This document shows, piece after piece, positions 8,533 through 17,251 of a stretch of 51,619 nucleotides of DNA (its first letter is position 1; the number at the start of each line of letters is the position of its first letter). This stretch comes from Burkholderiaceae bacterium. GTDB lineage: Bacteria > Pseudomonadota > Gammaproteobacteria > Burkholderiales > Burkholderiaceae_C. Location: the NCBI GenBank assembly GCA_017856435.1, contig JAFMFB010000015.1, positions 1-51,619 of the forward strand, read 5' to 3'. Under the pieces are notes generated by a model. It searched no databases. It had not been told where the DNA came from and worked only from the letters and a program-made list of their open reading frames with translations. Position numbers and translations under genes: made by a program.

Positions 8533-9054
8533 TCACTCGATAACACGCTGCTCTGGATGATCCGCGATGGCTTCGGGCGAAACAATCAGTCGCCAGGTCC
8601 GCACCCCGATCAGAACCACCGCAGCAACATCACCCAGCCAGGCCAGCGCGTAAAAAGGCCAGACCGGCAGATGCAGGTCGAAGGTCTGCACCCGGTCAAG
8701 GTAGGTCCCCTTGACCTTGTCAAACAGGGTGTAGGTTTGAACCACCACAACCAATAGTAGGACCAGGGTGGCAAAGACATCGATCCAGCGCTTGAGCCGC
8801 GGTCCGGCGGCACTCCAGACCAGGTCAACCGTGATGTGGGTTCCTCGGTAACTGGTGGCTGCAATCCCCCAGAAAATCAGCACGCCCAGCATCAGGCTGC
8901 CAAAGTCATACGCATCCGGAATTGAAACACTGAAAAACTTGCGAAGGAAGACTGAAAAGAAAATGTTCAGAGCGACCAGACCCACAAAAATCGCAGCGAT
9001 CCACTCAATCGTGTCGATGACACGATCAGTTACTTTGCGGGTCACGGCATTCAT
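8533..9054 (-). CDS. dctQ: TRAP transporter small permease (DctQ)
   Basis: About 173 residues from ATG at 9054. An upstream in-frame start at 9099 would add 15 residues without improving the membrane topology. Four hydrophobic segments and the conserved FWGIAATSYRGTHITVDLVW region identify a DctQ-type subunit, which supports assembly of the large permease. It lies between the binding-protein gene (63 bp upstream) and dctM (10 bp downstream), so the three are cotranscribed. Confidence 0.88.
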   Translation of the reverse strand: MNAVTRKVTDRVIDTIEWIAAIFVGLVALNIFFSVFLRKFFSVSIPDAYDFGSLMLGVLIFWGIAATSYRGTHITVDLVWSAAGPRLKRWIDVFATLVLLLVVVVQTYTLFDKVKGTYLDRVQTFDLHLPVWPFYALAWLGDVAAVVLIGVRTWRLIVSPEAIADHPEQRVIE

Positions 9055-9117
9055 GTAGAAGACAGGCGCACAAAAAAGATCGGGGATGCCACAAGGCATC
9101 CCCCACGCTTGGCAGGA

Positions 9118-10149
9118 TCAAAGCGCCGAATTACGCTTTTTCAGTTCAGCCTTGAGGCTGTTCATCACCGCTTTGGGGTCCACGCCCGACTTGCTGGCCA
9201 CATCCTTGGCCCACTCGGCTTCGACGGGTGCCACCGCCTTGTACCAGGCTGCCATCTGCGGAGCAGACAACTTGTACACCTCATGGCCCGGCAAGGCCGC
9301 CAGCTTGGCATGACCGCCAAATTCATAGTCAGCCCACTGGCTGGCCACTTTTTCAGCCCACTCGGTGGTGCAATGGCTGTCAACGGCTTTCTTCTGTGAT
9401 GCGGACAGCGCGTCGTATTTGGCCTTGTTCATGACCCAGACAAAGGGCGTCACATACAGGGGCACGTCCATGTGGTATTTGGTGACCTTCTCGATACCAA
9501 ATAACGGGATTGAGCCCCAGGGAAAGGTGACGGCATCAGCCACGCCGCGCTCGATGATTTCGCGCACCTCGGGGGCAGAGGACTGCACATTGGTACCACC
9601 CAGCAAGGTAATCATGCGCGCCACCGAGTCACCGGCCGGACGCACCTTCATGCCCTTGATGTCATCCGGCGAAACAATTTTTTTGCGCGAGTGAAAAGTG
9701 CCCGGGTCATGCACAAAGGCAAAGCAGAAGTGCACATCCTTCATTTCCTTGGCCGCGTAATTACGGTACCAGGCGTCCACCGCAGCCGACCCGCCCTTGC
9801 CGTTGGACATCAGAAACGGCAGCGCGGCACCGGCAAAGATCGGGAAGCGGCCGGGCTGGTAGCCAGGATTGACATAAGTGAAGTCAGCAATGCCGTCGCG
9901 GGCCATGTCGTAGTGGTCAAAGGCCTTGCCCAGCTGCTGGGACGGGAACATGGTGGCACTGAGGGTTCCACCGGAAGCCTGCTTCAGGCTTTCACCCCAG
10001 GCCACCAGGGATGGATTGAGGGGGTGCTGGGGCGGCACCCAGCTGGAGAAACGAAAGCTGACCGGTTTGTCCTGGGCCTGGGCCGGGCTAACGGCCAGCA
10101 GGATGGCTGCTGCACTGCAGGCCATCAAAGTCTTGAGGGAAGTTCGCAT
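9118..10149 (-). CDS. dctP: TRAP transporter solute-binding protein (DctP)
   Basis: 343 residues with a signal peptide (MRTSLKTLMAC then a hydrophobic run, cleavage near PAQAQDK). The mature part has the DctP pattern: FRFSSWVPPQHPLNPSL at the start, SQQLGKAFDHYDMARDGIAD, and GMKVRPAGDSVARMITLLGG with the ligand-carboxylate arginine, then VADAVTFPWGSIPLF. The protein delivers its ligand to the DctQM membrane unit. It is the first gene of the operon. The 120 bp between it and the next minus-strand gene should hold the promoter, and an AGGAGA ribosome-binding site precedes the ATG. Confidence 0.9.
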   Translation of the reverse strand: MRTSLKTLMACSAAAILLAVSPAQAQDKPVSFRFSSWVPPQHPLNPSLVAWGESLKQASGGTLSATMFPSQQLGKAFDHYDMARDGIADFTYVNPGYQPGRFPIFAGAALPFLMSNGKGGSAAVDAWYRNYAAKEMKDVHFCFAFVHDPGTFHSRKKIVSPDDIKGMKVRPAGDSVARMITLLGGTNVQSSAPEVREIIERGVADAVTFPWGSIPLFGIEKVTKYHMDVPLYVTPFVWVMNKAKYDALSASQKKAVDSHCTTEWAEKVASQWADYEFGGHAKLAALPGHEVYKLSAPQMAAWYKAVAPVEAEWAKDVASKSGVDPKAVMNSLKAELKKRNSAL

Positions 10150-10269
10150 GGGACTGTTCTCCTGTTTGTGGTTGAGTTGAAGAATCTAAAGTGACTGCTT
10201 AAGTGGTGATTTTCAGGTCAGCATACCGTACAAAGCGGTCTTCAACCATTCTGGTAACTACTAGCCCTT

Positions 10270-11838
10270 TCAGGCTTGCTGGCGTTCAACAGGTCTTCGG
10301 CGCATCCATCGGATCGGCTGCTCCTTCAGGGGCCGCGCTGGTGCGCCATGCTGCTGCAAGGTGAGGTCAAGCTTCTTGCCCGCCTCATCGGTCAAGGCAG
10401 CTTCTCGTGCTGCGGCGATGGCTGCTGCCTGGTCCAGATGACGAATGATATGAAGCAAATTATCCTTGCCACGCTCGTTGGTCGAGCCATAGCCCTTGAT
10501 CAGCCGGCCGCATCTGGCCAGCTCCAGGCCTGCTTGCCAGTCCTGCGCCAGGTGACTTGTCAGACTGTCCAGCCACTCTTCAATCAGCGCCTGTTCCGTG
10601 GCGTAGCGGCTGCCCTTTGGGCGCAGCCAGCGAAGCGCTGCCAAGCCGCGCAGGGCCAACAGCCCGCTGACCGTATGGGTGCCGATCTTCAGGGGCAGGG
10701 CCAGGGCCGGCTTGCCCGCCAGCAGGCGTCGGCGTTCCCACGCCAACAAGGGCTTTGCCAGGGCTTGGGGTAACAGCGCGGCAAATTCAGGCAGGCCCGG
10801 CTTGAAGTGGTCGTACAACTTGACCAGATCGCTGGCATCCGCTTTGACTTCCTGGCGCACGCGCGACCAGCGCGTCGCTCGGCTTTTCAGGTCAGCCACC
10901 CGGACGATGTCGTCAAACGCCATCCAGAGCGCCAGCCACCGGGCCGTCTCGCGCGTGACCTCCAAGCCATGAGCGGCTTGCGGGTCGCGGCTTTGCTCGG
11001 TCTCATAGACCTTGCGCAGCCGCTCGATATAAAGCCGGGCATAGGCCACGTCCTGGTAATCAAGCAGACGCGCATGGCCCAGGGCCAGCAGTTCATGCAG
11101 AGAGACTGGAAACTGTTGCGCGAAGGCGTTTGGCAGAGCTGGCGGGTTGGGGGCAGACGCCGGGGCTGGCGCCAGCAAGCCTTCCACATAGCTGGCCTGG
11201 GCGCGCTGGCGCTCCACGGCCTCATAGGCCAGGGCAAAGCCGCGCAGGCTGGCTTTGGCACTCGCACTGTTGCCCCCCATCACAGCTTCAAAGTCAGAAC
11301 GCTTCATCGGCAGCAGGCCGCTGGCGGCAATGGCGCCCAGCATCACCGCGCTGACCACCGTACCGGCCTGTCGGGTGAGGGCACCCATGTCCAGCAGATG
11401 ATGCGCGCGGCTGTGTTCAGCCACGATGTGCGCCAGCGTGGCGTTGTCTTGCCGTCCGTCACCCATCTGCATTTTTTCTAGGGTGGTCAAAGCACGCGCG
11501 GTTGAACTGATGACCAAGGTACGCTCGCGGCTGGCCTGACCCAGCCCCAGCTGTCTCACGGTTTCCAGCAACTCGCTGGAGATCAGGGCATCCATGCGCC
11601 CAGACATGGGGTACAGACCCAGCACCGGCCGCCGGCCGCCCAACTCTGCAAGCGGCACCGGAAAAACTTCCAGGTAGTAAGTGGTGGCACCGGTTCGTTG
11701 TGCCACGCCCGGGATGGAGGTGGCCTGGGCCAGGTAGCCAGCGTGGCGGGCCGCATCAACCAGCCATTCGGTCAGGACGCCACCGCCCTCGCCGCCCAGG
11801 GCGCACAGCAGCAGGGAAACCGGTTGTTGTGTGCTCAT
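10270..11838 (-). CDS. iorB: indolepyruvate oxidoreductase subunit B-like protein with C-terminal extension
   Basis: 522 residues, far longer than archaeal IorB (about 200). The first ~200 residues form the gamma-type 2-oxoacid oxidoreductase domain (LLLCALGGEGGGVLTEWL, GVAQRTGATTYYLE). The remaining ~300 are a helical C-terminal domain found fused in proteobacterial homologues (DUF6537-like, from memory of the family). The ATG overlaps the stop of the upstream TPP subunit as ATGA, indicating translational coupling. With that subunit it should oxidatively decarboxylate aryl pyruvates to acyl-CoA. The electron acceptor is not shown by the sequence. Confidence 0.82.
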   Translation of the reverse strand: MSTQQPVSLLLCALGGEGGGVLTEWLVDAARHAGYLAQATSIPGVAQRTGATTYYLEVFPVPLAELGGRRPVLGLYPMSGRMDALISSELLETVRQLGLGQASRERTLVISSTARALTTLEKMQMGDGRQDNATLAHIVAEHSRAHHLLDMGALTRQAGTVVSAVMLGAIAASGLLPMKRSDFEAVMGGNSASAKASLRGFALAYEAVERQRAQASYVEGLLAPAPASAPNPPALPNAFAQQFPVSLHELLALGHARLLDYQDVAYARLYIERLRKVYETEQSRDPQAAHGLEVTRETARWLALWMAFDDIVRVADLKSRATRWSRVRQEVKADASDLVKLYDHFKPGLPEFAALLPQALAKPLLAWERRRLLAGKPALALPLKIGTHTVSGLLALRGLAALRWLRPKGSRYATEQALIEEWLDSLTSHLAQDWQAGLELARCGRLIKGYGSTNERGKDNLLHIIRHLDQAAAIAAAREAALTDEAGKKLDLTLQQHGAPARPLKEQPIRWMRRRPVERQQA

Positions 11839-13994
11839 GATGCGATGGATTGGAGTTTTTGAACCAGCGGACGGCGCAAGCGAGCCAGCAGGCGCTCATG
11901 CCAGCGCGGGTTTTGCACCACCTCGGCCCGGTAGAACGAGGGGCAGAGGGTGGCGGCATGGGCATTGGCACCGCACAGGCCGCAGCCCACACAGCCATCG
12001 ACCACCGTGGCCACCGGATCCACCTTGAGCGGGTCTGGGTTGTCCTTGAGCGTCAAGGTCGGACAACCCGACAGCCGGATGCAGGCATGGTCGCCGGTGC
12101 AGACATCTTCATCGACGCCATACTTCACCCGCTCAACGCGCCGGCCCTGCTTGAGCAGGCTGGCAAGCCAGGGCTTGATGCGACGCTGGCGCTCAAGCTG
12201 GCACTCACCTTCGGCAATGATGACCTTCAGGCCAGAGAAGTCAGAGGTCAGGGCCTCCACCAGGGTCTTGCGCACCTTGTCCACCTCGTAGGTGGTGACC
12301 GTGCGCATCCACTTGACCCCCAGACCCTGCAGGGCATTTTCAATGGTCTTGTTGGTATGAACCAGGCTCTCCTGCTTGTTGCTGGCATGCGCCTTGACGT
12401 CCTCGTCGGGCGTGGAAATGATGTCCTGGGTGCCGGTGGCCGAGGTGTAGCCGTTCTTGAAAATCAGCAGCACAGCGTCATCGCCATTGAAGAGGGCGCT
12501 TTGCACGCCGGTCAGCATCCCGTTGTGCCAGAAACCGCCATCACCCATCACTGAAATGACCCGTCGGTTCATCATGGGCGAAACGCCAGCCCGGCTGGCC
12601 AGCGACATGCCGTAGCCCAGAATAGTCTGGCCTGAGGAAAAGGGCTCAAAAGTCGCCAGCGCATGGCAGCCAATGTCGGCTGCCACATGCACCTCGCCCA
12701 CTTGCTGCTTGGCCAGCTTCAAGGCTGCAAAAACCGGGCGCTCCGGACAACCGATGCACATGCCAGGAGGACGGGCCGGCAGCGGCTGGCCCAGCGCCTG
12801 GGCAATCGCAGCACGGCGCTCGCGGTTGCCACTCAACCAGCCCGACACGCTGGCTGGCAGCATCTCACTTCGGTACAGACGCAGAAACTTTTCCAGTCCG
12901 TTGGCCATCAACTCGGCGGTGTACTCACCCGCCGGCGCCAACAGGTCCTTGCCATGCAGCGGCGTCTGCACATCCTTGCGGCGCAGCAAGGTGGCCAGTT
13001 CCTGCTCGATGAATTCGGGTTGCCCCTCCTCCATCATGAGCACGGCCCGCTTGCCGAGACAAAACTCGGTCAGTTCCTCAGGCACCAGCGGGTAGGTGAC
13101 ATTGAGCACCAGGATCGGAATGTCGGTCGCGCCAAATGCATCGGCCAGATCGAACTGCTGCAAGGTGCGTATCAGGGTGTTGTAAAGACCCCCCTGCACC
13201 ACAATGCCCAGGTCCTTGTGCTTGCCTTCAAACAATTCATTGAGCTGGTGTTTCCGAACATAGGCGCGCGCCGCCGGCAGGCGCTGTTCGACCTTGAGTT
13301 TCTCGTGGGGAAAGGTCACCGGCGGGTGGGCCAGCTTCATGTAGTCAAAGGCCGCAGGCTCTTCCAGCAACTGGCGGGTCGAAATCCGGGGCGACTGGTT
13401 ATCACGGGCCACAAAGCTGCCGCGCACATGACAGGCGCGAATGCGCAGCTCGAGCATCACCGGCATATTGGAGGCCTCGGACATGGCAAAGCCATGCTCC
13501 ACCATGTCCACCATGCGTGCGAGGTCCGGCCTCGGGTCGAGCAGGCACATGCCTGACTTCAGGGCATAGGCATGGGTGCGCTCCTGGGTCACGCTCGCGC
13601 CTTCGCCGTAGTCCTCACCGACCACAATCAGCGCGCCGCCCTTCACGCCTGGCGAGGCCAGGTAGGACAGGGCATCGGCCGCCACATTGGTGCCGACTAT
13701 CGACTTCCAGGTCACGGCGCCGCGCACCGGGTAATGAATCGACGCACCCAGCATGGCTGCGGCCGAGGCCTCGTTGGAACAGGCCTCGACATGCACGCCC
13801 AGCTCATCCATATACCCCTTGGCCTGTACCATGACATCGAGCAGGTGCGATACCGGGGCCCCCTGGTAGCCCCCCACATAGGACACGCCGGACTGCAGCA
13901 AAGCCTTGGTAATGGCCAGGATGCCTTCTCCATGGAAGGTCTGCCCCTGGCCCAGGGCCAGCGACTTGATTTCTTGGCTGAACGAGATTTCCAC
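11835..13994 (-). CDS. iorA: indolepyruvate ferredoxin oxidoreductase, TPP-binding subunit
   Basis: About 719 residues from a GTG at 13994 preceded by AAGAGGAG. An in-frame ATG at 14057 is upstream but has no such site. Domains in order: pyrimidine-binding domain (GGYQGAPVSHLLDVM; EACSNEASAAAMLGAS), a linker, the TPP/PP domain (ADIGCHALATF; SVMGDGGFWHNGMLTG, the metal-TPP motif), and a C-terminal 2[4Fe-4S] ferredoxin segment. The first cluster reads CTGDHAC with Asp in place of the second Cys; the second reads CVGCGLC with a distant fourth Cys before Pro. It acts in aromatic amino-acid catabolism as a CoA-acylating oxidoreductase of indolepyruvate or phenylpyruvate. iorB follows with a 4-bp overlap. 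Confidence 0.86.
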   Translation of the reverse strand: MEISFSQEIKSLALGQGQTFHGEGILAITKALLQSGVSYVGGYQGAPVSHLLDVMVQAKGYMDELGVHVEACSNEASAAAMLGASIHYPVRGAVTWKSIVGTNVAADALSYLASPGVKGGALIVVGEDYGEGASVTQERTHAYALKSGMCLLDPRPDLARMVDMVEHGFAMSEASNMPVMLELRIRACHVRGSFVARDNQSPRISTRQLLEEPAAFDYMKLAHPPVTFPHEKLKVEQRLPAARAYVRKHQLNELFEGKHKDLGIVVQGGLYNTLIRTLQQFDLADAFGATDIPILVLNVTYPLVPEELTEFCLGKRAVLMMEEGQPEFIEQELATLLRRKDVQTPLHGKDLLAPAGEYTAELMANGLEKFLRLYRSEMLPASVSGWLSGNRERRAAIAQALGQPLPARPPGMCIGCPERPVFAALKLAKQQVGEVHVAADIGCHALATFEPFSSGQTILGYGMSLASRAGVSPMMNRRVISVMGDGGFWHNGMLTGVQSALFNGDDAVLLIFKNGYTSATGTQDIISTPDEDVKAHASNKQESLVHTNKTIENALQGLGVKWMRTVTTYEVDKVRKTLVEALTSDFSGLKVIIAEGECQLERQRRIKPWLASLLKQGRRVERVKYGVDEDVCTGDHACIRLSGCPTLTLKDNPDPLKVDPVATVVDGCVGCGLCGANAHAATLCPSFYRAEVVQNPRWHERLLARLRRPLVQKLQSIAS

Positions 13995-14146
13995 AGTGCT
14001 CCTCTTGCTGCTTTGCTGTCTGAGAAAGCCCATGGGGCGGGCCTCAGCCCAGGTCACAAGCCCGAACTATAAACGCCCTTTTCTGCCAGCAAGGCTGCGG
14101 TCAAGCCGGCCTGCCTACAATTCCGGCATCAACAGGAAAACTGAGC

Positions 14147-14716
14147 ATGAGCATCAAAAGTGACAAATGGATTCGCCGTATGGCTGAGCAGCACGGCATG
14201 ATCGAGCCCTTCGAGCCCGGCCAGGTACGTCATGCGGCCGACGGCCACAGGATCGTCAGCTACGGCACCAGCAGCTATGGCTACGACATCCGCTGCGCGC
14301 CCGAGTTCAAGGTCTTCACCAACATCTACAGCACGGTGGTAGACCCGAAAAACTTTGACGAAAAAAGTTTTGTCGATATTCAAAGCGAGGTCTGCATCAT
14401 TCCCCCCAACAGTTTTGCGCTGGCCCGCACGGTGGAGTATTTCCGCATCCCCCGCAATGTGCTGACCGTCTGCCTGGGCAAAAGCACTTATGCCCGCTGC
14501 GGCATCATCGTCAATGTCACGCCCTTTGAGCCCGAGTGGGAGGGCTATGTCACGCTCGAGTTCAGCAACACCACCCCACTACCGGCCAAGATCTATGCCG
14601 GTGAGGGATGCGCCCAGGTGCTCTTTTTCGAAAGCGACGAGGTCTGCGAAACCAGTTACAAGGACCGGGGTGGCAAGTACCAGGGCCAGCGCGGCGTGAC
14701 CCTGCCCAAGACCTGA
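14147..14716 (+). CDS. dcd: dCTP deaminase
   Basis: 189 residues, close to the 188-193 usual for bacterial Dcd. The signature [11 protein letters not shown] is at about 42-52. [20 protein letters not shown] leads to the catalytic Glu in GYVTLEFSN, and [10 protein letters not shown] forms the trimer core. It deaminates dCTP to dUTP, which dUTPase then turns to dUMP for thymidylate synthesis. It is divergent from the ior operon, and the 152 bp between them must hold both promoters. Confidence 0.95.
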   Translation: MSIKSDKWIRRMAEQHGMIEPFEPGQVRHAADGHRIVSYGTSSYGYDIRCAPEFKVFTNIYSTVVDPKNFDEKSFVDIQSEVCIIPPNSFALARTVEYFRIPRNVLTVCLGKSTYARCGIIVNVTPFEPEWEGYVTLEFSNTTPLPAKIYAGEGCAQVLFFESDEVCETSYKDRGGKYQGQRGVTLPKT

Positions 14717-14728
14717 TTCAATACCGCT

Positions 14729-15679
14729 TTATGCTGTCGCCAGCCGCGCAGCCGCCAGATCCCAGCCGGCCCAGCCGCAACTCTTGAAAAGCACCGGCCC
14801 TGGCGGCCGACCTTGGGGTCGCTGTTGCTCTTGCTGTTGCTGCTGCAGGACCACGTCCTTTAGGGTGACAAAGCGTGTCACATCAAGACCAGCCTGTAGC
14901 AAGTCGCCCGCCTCATGGTCGGCATCGCGAGTGTCCACCACCACACTGCCGCACTGCGCGCAATGAACGCACACTTCTGCAGAAAGCTCCACCATGGCAG
15001 GCGTGAAAGCGCCAACGGCTGCGATGAAAGCATCGGGGCGGGGCAATGCGCTGAGCACCACACCAGCAGCTGGCGTGCAGGTCACCACCAGCGGGCAATC
15101 GGCAAGCGCTGTATTGGGGTCAAGCACAAGCTCGGCCTGCAGCCCCAGGGTTTGGGCATGCTCGGCCAAAGCCTGCGCGCCGGCCGGGCGTCGTGAGGCA
15201 ATCCGAACCTCTCGCACGCCCAAGCCGAGGGCAAACGCTTCCAGGTGGGCCCGGCCCTGAACGCCCGCTCCCACAATCAGCAAGGGACCACGGGGATTGG
15301 GCGCCAGTTGCTGGGCTGCCAGCAAAGACACGGCTGCGGTGCGACGGGCTGTCACCGTAGGCCCATCCAGCATCGCCAGCCGCTCACCGGTTGCAACATC
15401 AAACACCAGCACATGGCCCTGGATCGTGGGTCTGTCGGTGCCCAGGTTGGCAGGGGTGTAGGTAATCAGTTTGGTGATGGCCAGTCGCCCATCCAGCGCG
15501 GGCATGACAAACAGGCTCCCTCCACCGGGCAGCGCTTGCACCAGGCGCGGTGGCACCTGAACCCTGGCATCGGCCAGCATGCGGCCAATTTCAGCGGCCA
15601 GAGCCGGATAGGGCAGGCACGCAGCGGTGTGGGCCGCGTCCAGCAAGAGGGTCGGGTCAAGGGGATCGGGCATCGGCAA
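14729..15679 (-). CDS. ornithine cyclodeaminase/mu-crystallin family ketimine reductase
   Basis: 316 residues. The N-terminal substrate domain has LAITKLITYTPAN, with the conserved Lys expected to touch the imine. The Rossmann domain has LLIVGAGVQGRAHLEA. Family members include ornithine cyclodeaminase, alanine dehydrogenase and delta1-pyrroline-2-carboxylate / delta1-piperideine-2-carboxylate reductases (LhpI type). Similarity of layout favours the last group, but the exact substrate cannot be fixed. An odd feature is a glutamine-rich tract (QQQQQEQQRPQG) near residue 285, made by CAG/CAA codons. It is convergent with dcd, with only 12 bp between the stops. Confidence 0.75.
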   Translation of the reverse strand: MPMPDPLDPTLLLDAAHTAACLPYPALAAEIGRMLADARVQVPPRLVQALPGGGSLFVMPALDGRLAITKLITYTPANLGTDRPTIQGHVLVFDVATGERLAMLDGPTVTARRTAAVSLLAAQQLAPNPRGPLLIVGAGVQGRAHLEAFALGLGVREVRIASRRPAGAQALAEHAQTLGLQAELVLDPNTALADCPLVVTCTPAAGVVLSALPRPDAFIAAVGAFTPAMVELSAEVCVHCAQCGSVVVDTRDADHEAGDLLQAGLDVTRFVTLKDVVLQQQQQEQQRPQGRPPGPVLFKSCGWAGWDLAAARLATA

Positions 15680-15787
15680 TCAAGGAGGGGATAGGGGATA
15701 ATACGGCCTTGCCCTGGCAACGCCAGGCCTGAATGGGCCGCTCAAGTCGACACACCGTAAGTCGAAGGCCCTCACCTCCTGAGATGC

Positions 15788-17233
15788 ATGACCGATAGCA
15801 CCCCCATCCCGCAGCGCTACGCTGACCTGAATCTGGCCGAGCCGCTCAAGCGCGCCGTCGCCGAAATGGGCTATGAAACCATGACGCCGATCCAGGCCCA
15901 GGCCATTCCGGTGGTGCTGCAGGGACGCGATGTCATGGGCGCTGCCCAGACCGGGACCGGCAAAACCGCTGCGTTTTCCCTGCCCTTGCTGCAACGCCTA
16001 CTCAAACATGAGAATGGCTCGACCTCACCCGCCCGCCACCCGGTGCGCGCCCTGGTCCTGCTGCCCACCCGCGAACTGGCCGACCAGGTCGCCCAACAGG
16101 TCAAGCTGTACGCCAAGCACACCCAGTTGCGCAGCACGGTTGTCTTTGGCGGCATGGACATGAAACCGCAGACCTCCGAGCTGAAAAAAGGCGTCGAAGT
16201 GCTGGTGGCCACGCCAGGCCGCCTGCTTGACCATATCGAAGCCAAGAACGCGGTCCTCAATCAGGTCGAGTATGTAGTGCTTGATGAAGCCGACCGCATG
16301 CTTGACATCGGTTTCCTGCCTGATCTGCAGCGCATCCTGTCCTTTCTGCCCAAACAGCGCACCACCCTGCTTTTTTCTGCCACCTTCTCCCCCGAGATCA
16401 AGCGCCTAGCCAGCAGCTACCTGCAGGATCCGGTCACCATCGAAGTCGCCCGCTCCAACGCCACCGCCGCTACGGTTGAGCAGCATATCTTCAGCGTGCC
16501 CGAAGACGACAAGCGACGTGCGCTCAAGCAGATCCTGCGCGACCATGACCTCAAGCAGGCCTTTGTGTTTGTCAACAGCAAGCTCGGTTGTGCCCGCCTG
16601 GCCCGAGCTCTGGAGCGCGATGGGCTCAAGGCCACCGCCCTGCATGGCGACAAGAGCCAAGACGAGCGGCTCAAGGCCCTGGACGCCTTCAAGAAAGGTG
16701 AAGTTGACCTGCTGGTTTGCACCGATGTGGCCGCGCGCGGACTGGACATCAAGGATGTGCCGGCTGTGTTCAACTTCGACATCCCCTTCAATGCCGAAGA
16801 CTATGTGCACCGCATCGGTCGAACCGGCCGCGCTGGCGCTTCAGGCCTGGCGGTGAGCTTTGCCACCAACAAGGACAGCAAGCTGGTGGCGGACATTGAA
16901 AAACTAATCAAGACCAAATTCGAGCTGGAACCGGTGGAGTTCGACGAATACAAGCCCGACATCCACCGCCAGGGCCGCTTCAACGAGGGGCATCGCCTCT
17001 ACGACCAGCACGAGCAGCAGGGCTGGCGCGGTCAAAGGGACAGGGACAGGAGTGCTGGCTACCAGGCTACACCACCCGCACCCCGCGACCCATTCTTTGA
17101 CAAGCCCTACGAGGCCGATGCCGTCAGCCAGCCGCCCGCCTGGGAGGCCACGCCCAAGGCGCCAGCCCGCGGCGCCATCTCCACCAACATCAAGGCCAAG
17201 CGCAAGGTGGCTGCCTTGTTCAAAGCAGACTGA
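15788..17233 (+). CDS. rhlE: DEAD-box ATP-dependent RNA helicase (RhlE type)
   Basis: 481 residues with all helicase motifs in order: Q motif near YETMTPIQAQ, motif I AQTGTGKT, Ia PTRELADQ, Ib TPGRLLDH, II DEAD (VLDEADRMLDIGFLPD), III SAT, IV FVNSK, V TDVAARGLD and VI HRIGRTGRAG. The RecA-like core ends near residue 380. The C-terminal ~100 residues are polar, rich in Arg, Gln and Pro, and likely disordered RNA-binding tail. It remodels RNA in ribosome assembly, decay or cold adaptation. It is convergent with apaH, 18 bp apart. Confidence 0.9.
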   Translation: MTDSTPIPQRYADLNLAEPLKRAVAEMGYETMTPIQAQAIPVVLQGRDVMGAAQTGTGKTAAFSLPLLQRLLKHENGSTSPARHPVRALVLLPTRELADQVAQQVKLYAKHTQLRSTVVFGGMDMKPQTSELKKGVEVLVATPGRLLDHIEAKNAVLNQVEYVVLDEADRMLDIGFLPDLQRILSFLPKQRTTLLFSATFSPEIKRLASSYLQDPVTIEVARSNATAATVEQHIFSVPEDDKRRALKQILRDHDLKQAFVFVNSKLGCARLARALERDGLKATALHGDKSQDERLKALDAFKKGEVDLLVCTDVAARGLDIKDVPAVFNFDIPFNAEDYVHRIGRTGRAGASGLAVSFATNKDSKLVADIEKLIKTKFELEPVEFDEYKPDIHRQGRFNEGHRLYDQHEQQGWRGQRDRDRSAGYQATPPAPRDPFFDKPYEADAVSQPPAWEATPKAPARGAISTNIKAKRKVAALFKAD

Positions 17234-17251
17234 CCCCAACCGAGACGTGCC

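Noticed and set aside
12663-13556. 297-codon plus-strand frame opposite the TPP subunit gene
   Set aside because: Shadow of the conserved oxidoreductase; no ribosome-binding site or known domain.
14116-14121. TACAAT as -10 of dcd
   Set aside because: No acceptable -35 at 16-18 bp upstream, so the promoter is not called.
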